Below are positions 63,056 through 64,000 of a DNA stretch of 64,000 bases, one piece after another. The DNA lies in NCBI GenBank assembly GCA_035716845.1, contig DASTJE010000259.1:1-64000 (forward strand). The letters are read 5' to 3'. Numbering within the stretch: position 1 is the stretch's first letter; every line of letters starts with the position of its first letter. A program made the translations under genes and the position numbers. Source of the DNA: CADEEN01 sp035716845 (GTDB lineage: Bacteria; Pseudomonadota; Gammaproteobacteria; Burkholderiales; Burkholderiaceae_C). The notes beneath the pieces are model-generated. The model searched no databases and was not told where the DNA came from. It worked only from the letters and a program-made list of their open reading frames with translations.

Positions 63056-64000
63056 TCAGGCAAGGCCGTCGAGCAGGCTCTGCGCGCGCGCCTTGAGCGG
63101 ACCGGAGGCCTTGGCGACCACCTCCTCGAGGAGATCGCGTGCACCTTCCATGTCGCCGATCTGGCGGAACTCCTCCGCCAGCTCGAGCTTGCGCACCAGC
63201 GGGTCGGACGGATCGAGGGGCGCATCTGCAGGCGCCTCGCCCGCCACGGCAGGGAACGCCAGCCCATCGGACGATGAAGCGGCCGGCGCCGGTGCGGCAC
63301 GGCCGAGGTCGAGGGAAATGCCCGCGAGGTCGAACTCCATGGCAGCCGACTCGGTCGCCGCCTTGACCTCGGGCAGGTCGGTCAGCGGCGGCCGGATCGC
63401 GACCGTCGGCGCGATGGGTTGCGTCGACTCGAGCGGCGCCGGCGCTGCGGCGGACGCCTCGGCCACCAAGTCGAGATCGAGATCGAGCCCGCCCCCGGGA
63501 GGCGAATCCGGCACCTCCGAGGGGGCGAACGCTCCCGAACTGGGCGGCATCACCGACTGAGGCATGGTGCTGGCGCCCAATGGCTCGATCACCGCAGCGC
63601 CGCCGGGGGCCGCGGTCGCGACGGGGCGCCCGCCCGGCTGGTAGAGATCGTTCTCGGGATCGATCTGCTGCCCCAGTTCCTGGGCCTTGTGCCACTCGTC
63701 GCCTTCGCCGTGGGTCAAGGCATACAGCTGGGTGGCCAACAGCTCGAAGCCCTTGGTGTCGCGCCGCTTGGCATACACCTCGAGAAGCTTGGTGCGGATC
63801 GCCAGCCGATCCGGATTGCCGCGCATCGCCTCCTTGAGGATCTCCTCGGCCTGCAGGTCACGCCCGTAGGCGAGGTACACGTCGGCCTCGGCCACGGGAT
63901 CGACGTCGCCGATCGCGTCGAGTTGCGACAGCGAGTAGCTCATCGACGAGGAGGCACCGGACGCATCGCGCGTGTCGATGCGCTGGCCGCCGCTGGCACC
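63056..64000 (-). CDS. fimV: FimV-family protein, C-terminal part (5' end outside window)
   Basis: The visible 314 residues hold the FimV C-terminal features: DPVAEADVYLAYGRDLQAEEILKEAMRGNPDRLAIRTKLLEVYAKR (TPR-like), an acidic, Pro/Ala-rich low-complexity middle with LDLDLDLV, and the final conserved LELAEEFRQIGDMEGARDLLEEVVAKA cap. FimV is an inner-membrane peptidoglycan-binding organiser of polar type IV pili and motility; the LysM and membrane parts would lie beyond base 64000. The frame is open to the window edge. Confidence 0.9.
   Translation of the reverse strand, partial: GASGGQRIDTRDASGASSSMSYSLSQLDAIGDVDPVAEADVYLAYGRDLQAEEILKEAMRGNPDRLAIRTKLLEVYAKRRDTKGFELLATQLYALTHGEGDEWHKAQELGQQIDPENDLYQPGGRPVATAAPGGAAVIEPLGASTMPQSVMPPSSGAFAPSEVPDSPPGGGLDLDLDLVAEASAAAPAPLESTQPIAPTVAIRPPLTDLPEVKAATESAAMEFDLAGISLDLGRAAPAPAASSSDGLAFPAVAGEAPADAPLDPSDPLVRKLELAEEFRQIGDMEGARDLLEEVVAKASGPLKARAQSLLDGLA

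Overview
The window is GC-rich (about 70% by eye), densely coded and colinear with core chromosome of a betaproteobacterium of the order Burkholderiales, most like the Rubrivivax/Leptothrix/Comamonadaceae branch. The evidence is gene content and order: fimV-truA-trpF-trpB-trpA-accD-folC-dedD-cvpA-purF-metZ-gltX followed by tRNA-Ala/Glu/Asp, the tetR-pcm-tolC block facing algC-waaA, coaBC-dut, dapA-bamC, and orphan Bug-type and TRAP solute receptors. Neighbouring genes very often overlap by ATGA or GTGA, which implies widespread translational coupling. I saw no insertion sequence, prophage, CRISPR array or rRNA.

Layout. 1-2334 (minus): end of a 2-oxoacid:acceptor oxidoreductase module with a GltD-like Fe-S flavoprotein. 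2569-4021: a secreted repeat protein and an orphan Bug receptor. 4080-6398: parC. 6562-8624: orphan solute-binding protein and MFS carrier. 8621-9775: an unusual formyltransferase-like/double-ACT fusion. 9855-13627: a WYL-domain regulator facing a gene for an HNH-like protein across two palindromic operators, then a DauA-like dehydrogenase and a thioesterase. 13628-16613: a decayed accessory patch (GFA protein, zinc-ribbon membrane protein, broken CmcJ/NvfI gene, LysR regulator). 16759-19276: GNAT gene and parE. 19345-24165: one plus-strand series (MFS, small membrane protein, methyltransferase, dapA, bamC, MBL hydrolase). 24252-26802: small lipoprotein, unknown protein plus ribosomal-protein uL16 hydroxylase, SlyD-like FKBP. 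26812-32532 (minus): alaS-GNAT-hydrolase-coaBC-dut. 32614-34986: succinate-semialdehyde dehydrogenase and a degenerate GGDEF protein. 35046-38936: tRNA-Gly(CCC), trmB, GST, uppP, tetR, pcm. 39072-43162: tolC against algC-waaA. 43423-46321: alkylation-repair operon (Ada-AlkA fusion, ogt) with an EamA exporter. 46502-51465: a catabolic or uptake cluster (GntR regulator, MetE-like Zn methyltransferase, TRAP transporter). 51528-64000 (minus): tRNA cluster and the long conserved gltX-to-fimV block.

Most of this is housekeeping: tryptophan, purine, CoA, folate, fatty-acid, lysine and methionine synthesis, LPS/peptidoglycan lipid-carrier enzymes, type IV topoisomerase and tRNA charging. The best candidates for something undescribed are (i) the WYL-regulator/HNH-like pair with its duplicated palindromic operator, (ii) the formyltransferase-ACT-ACT fusion, which keeps a 10-formyl-THF hydrolase-type active-site signature, and (iii) the GntR/MetE-like/TRAP cluster, with two TGTATACA operators and a palindromic repeat that ends exactly at the dctQ start codon. 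All functional statements are inferred from sequence motifs and family knowledge; no database search was run.
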